Below, piece after piece: positions 6,632-6,908 of a stretch of 6,908 nucleotides of DNA; the stretch's first letter is position 1, and every line of letters starts with the position of its first letter. The notes beneath the pieces were generated by a model. It was not told where the DNA came from, made no database searches, and was given only the letters and a program-made list of their open reading frames with translations. The stretch is taken from NCBI GenBank assembly GCA_023271485.1, contig JALPXT010000070.1, forward strand, positions 1-6,908, given 5' to 3'. The DNA is from Dehalococcoidia bacterium (GTDB taxonomy: Bacteria; Chloroflexota; Dehalococcoidia; SZUA-161; SpSt-899). The position numbers and the translations under genes were made by a program.

Positions 6632-6736
6632 AAAACATGCCGACCAATCCTGATTCCTGTCATGTGTTCACAACAGACTTGTCCTCGCGAGCTTGTCCCT
6701 GCGAAGGCAGGGACGCGGGGAAGGATAGCATGTTTT
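6632..6736. repeat. Possible MITE-like element: 9-bp perfect inverted repeats flanked by TGG
   Basis: AAAACATGC at 6632-6640 is the exact reverse complement of GCATGTTTT at 6728-6736. The base triplet TGG abuts both outer ends (6629-6631 and 6737-6739), as a 3-base target duplication would. The 87-base interior contains the GC-rich hairpin at 6683-6720 and no gene. The match is short and could have arisen by chance; no second copy is present in this window. Confidence 0.3.
6683..6720. repeat. GC-rich palindromic hairpin, REP-like
   Basis: A perfect 8-bp stem GTCCCTGC (6695-6702) and GCAGGGAC (6707-6714) closes on a GAAG loop. It can be extended by a second six-pair stem, CCTCGC (6683-6688) with GCGGGG (6715-6720, one T-G wobble), leaving GAGCTT as a one-sided bulge. 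An 8-base self-complementary CTCGCGAG lies at 6684-6691. No run of T follows the stem, so it is not a standard intrinsic terminator. Its form resembles the dispersed intergenic palindromes of many bacterial genomes, where such stems carry GAAG or GAAA loops. Confidence 0.6.
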
Positions 6737-6908
6737 TGGAGTCGCTGGCAACCCTCTGCATGAAATGGCCGCCGTTTTGCGTATTTTTATATTGCCGAAG
6801 ACAGGGCGTGGGGATCAATCTGGATTTCCATTTCTTGTTCTCTTCAAATCCCCATCATTATAACTGTTGGCTATGGCAGATAACGTTTTCGGTGTTTATG
6901 AAGTGCGA

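Larger units (their letters stand above)
6565..6908. other. Region without a convincing gene, holding palindromic structure
   Basis: The 344 bases upstream of the minus-strand operon, to the window edge, contain no recognisable protein, tRNA or other RNA gene. They hold the candidate operon promoter, a 105-base inverted-repeat-bounded segment (6632-6736) with a strong central hairpin, and an AT-richer stretch from about 6770. A plus-strand frame is open from 6592 to the edge, but its translation is rich in Cys, Phe and Trp and looks non-coding. A weak promoter-like pair, TTGTTC (6835-6840) and TATAAC (6859-6864) with 18 bases between, precedes an ATG at 6873; whether a gene begins there cannot be judged from 12 codons. 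Confidence 0.6.

Noticed and set aside
6663..6820. Minus-strand open frame of about 50 codons through the hairpin region, and a short minus-strand ATG frame (6788-6832) beginning MEIQIDPHAL
   Set aside because: The longer frame lacks a supported start and includes the palindrome. The MEIQIDPHAL start recalls DUF4258-type toxins but stops after 14 codons; at most an unprovable remnant.
6604..6908. Plus-strand frame open from an ATG at 6604 to the window edge (about 101 codons)
   Set aside because: It runs through the GC-rich hairpin, its translation is unusually rich in Cys, Phe, Trp and His with no family resemblance, and no ribosome site precedes it. It is most likely a chance open frame.
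6873..6908. Possible gene start ATG at 6873 (MADNVFGVYEVR) with a weak promoter-like pair upstream
   Set aside because: Only 12 codons are visible, there is no Shine-Dalgarno site, and the -35 match is three of six; too little to call a gene.

Overview
This window looks like ordinary bacterial chromosome of moderately high GC. Most of its genes are metabolic or housekeeping genes. There is no prophage, CRISPR array, tRNA, rRNA or recognisable defence system. Several things suggest an anaerobic or deeply branching bacterium, with Chloroflexota (Dehalococcoidia-like) as my best guess at low confidence: a short ThiC lacking the N-terminal domain of the E. coli type, a MagIII-like Fe-S DNA glycosylase, a TolB-like propeller lipoprotein, a full-length CinA, and an MFS protein whose 'SLRGIE' segment resembles ones I associate with that phylum. 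Shine-Dalgarno sites, GTG starts and a lipobox fit a bacterium better than an archaeon.

Layout. The plus strand carries the first five genes: the 3' part of an endonuclease III-related glycosylase (2-463); thiC (526-1821) with its own likely promoter and no room for a TPP riboswitch; a seven-bladed beta-propeller lipoprotein (1873-2877); cinA (2879-4111), which starts one base after the lipoprotein stop; and an MFS transporter (4187-5320) that lacks the first transmembrane helix. The minus strand carries a two-gene unit running toward the MFS gene: a metallo-beta-lactamase-fold hydrolase (start about 6540, end 5881) and then a Nudix CoA pyrophosphatase-like protein (5868-5299), whose end overlaps the MFS gene tail to tail by 22 bases. 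The last 344 bases (6565-6908) hold no convincing gene. They contain a strong GC-rich hairpin nested inside a 9-bp perfect inverted repeat flanked by TGG on both sides, which could be a small palindromic or MITE-like element.

Function. The genes do not form one pathway. Loose themes are cofactor metabolism and salvage (ThiC for the thiamin pyrimidine, the CinA C-terminal domain for NMN deamidation, Nudix for CoA derivatives) and DNA repair (the glycosylase). The features most worth a second look are the missing first helix of the MFS protein, the velcro-closed propeller with unequal similarity between blades and its coupling to cinA, and the terminal palindromic element. I found no evidence for a new multi-gene system.
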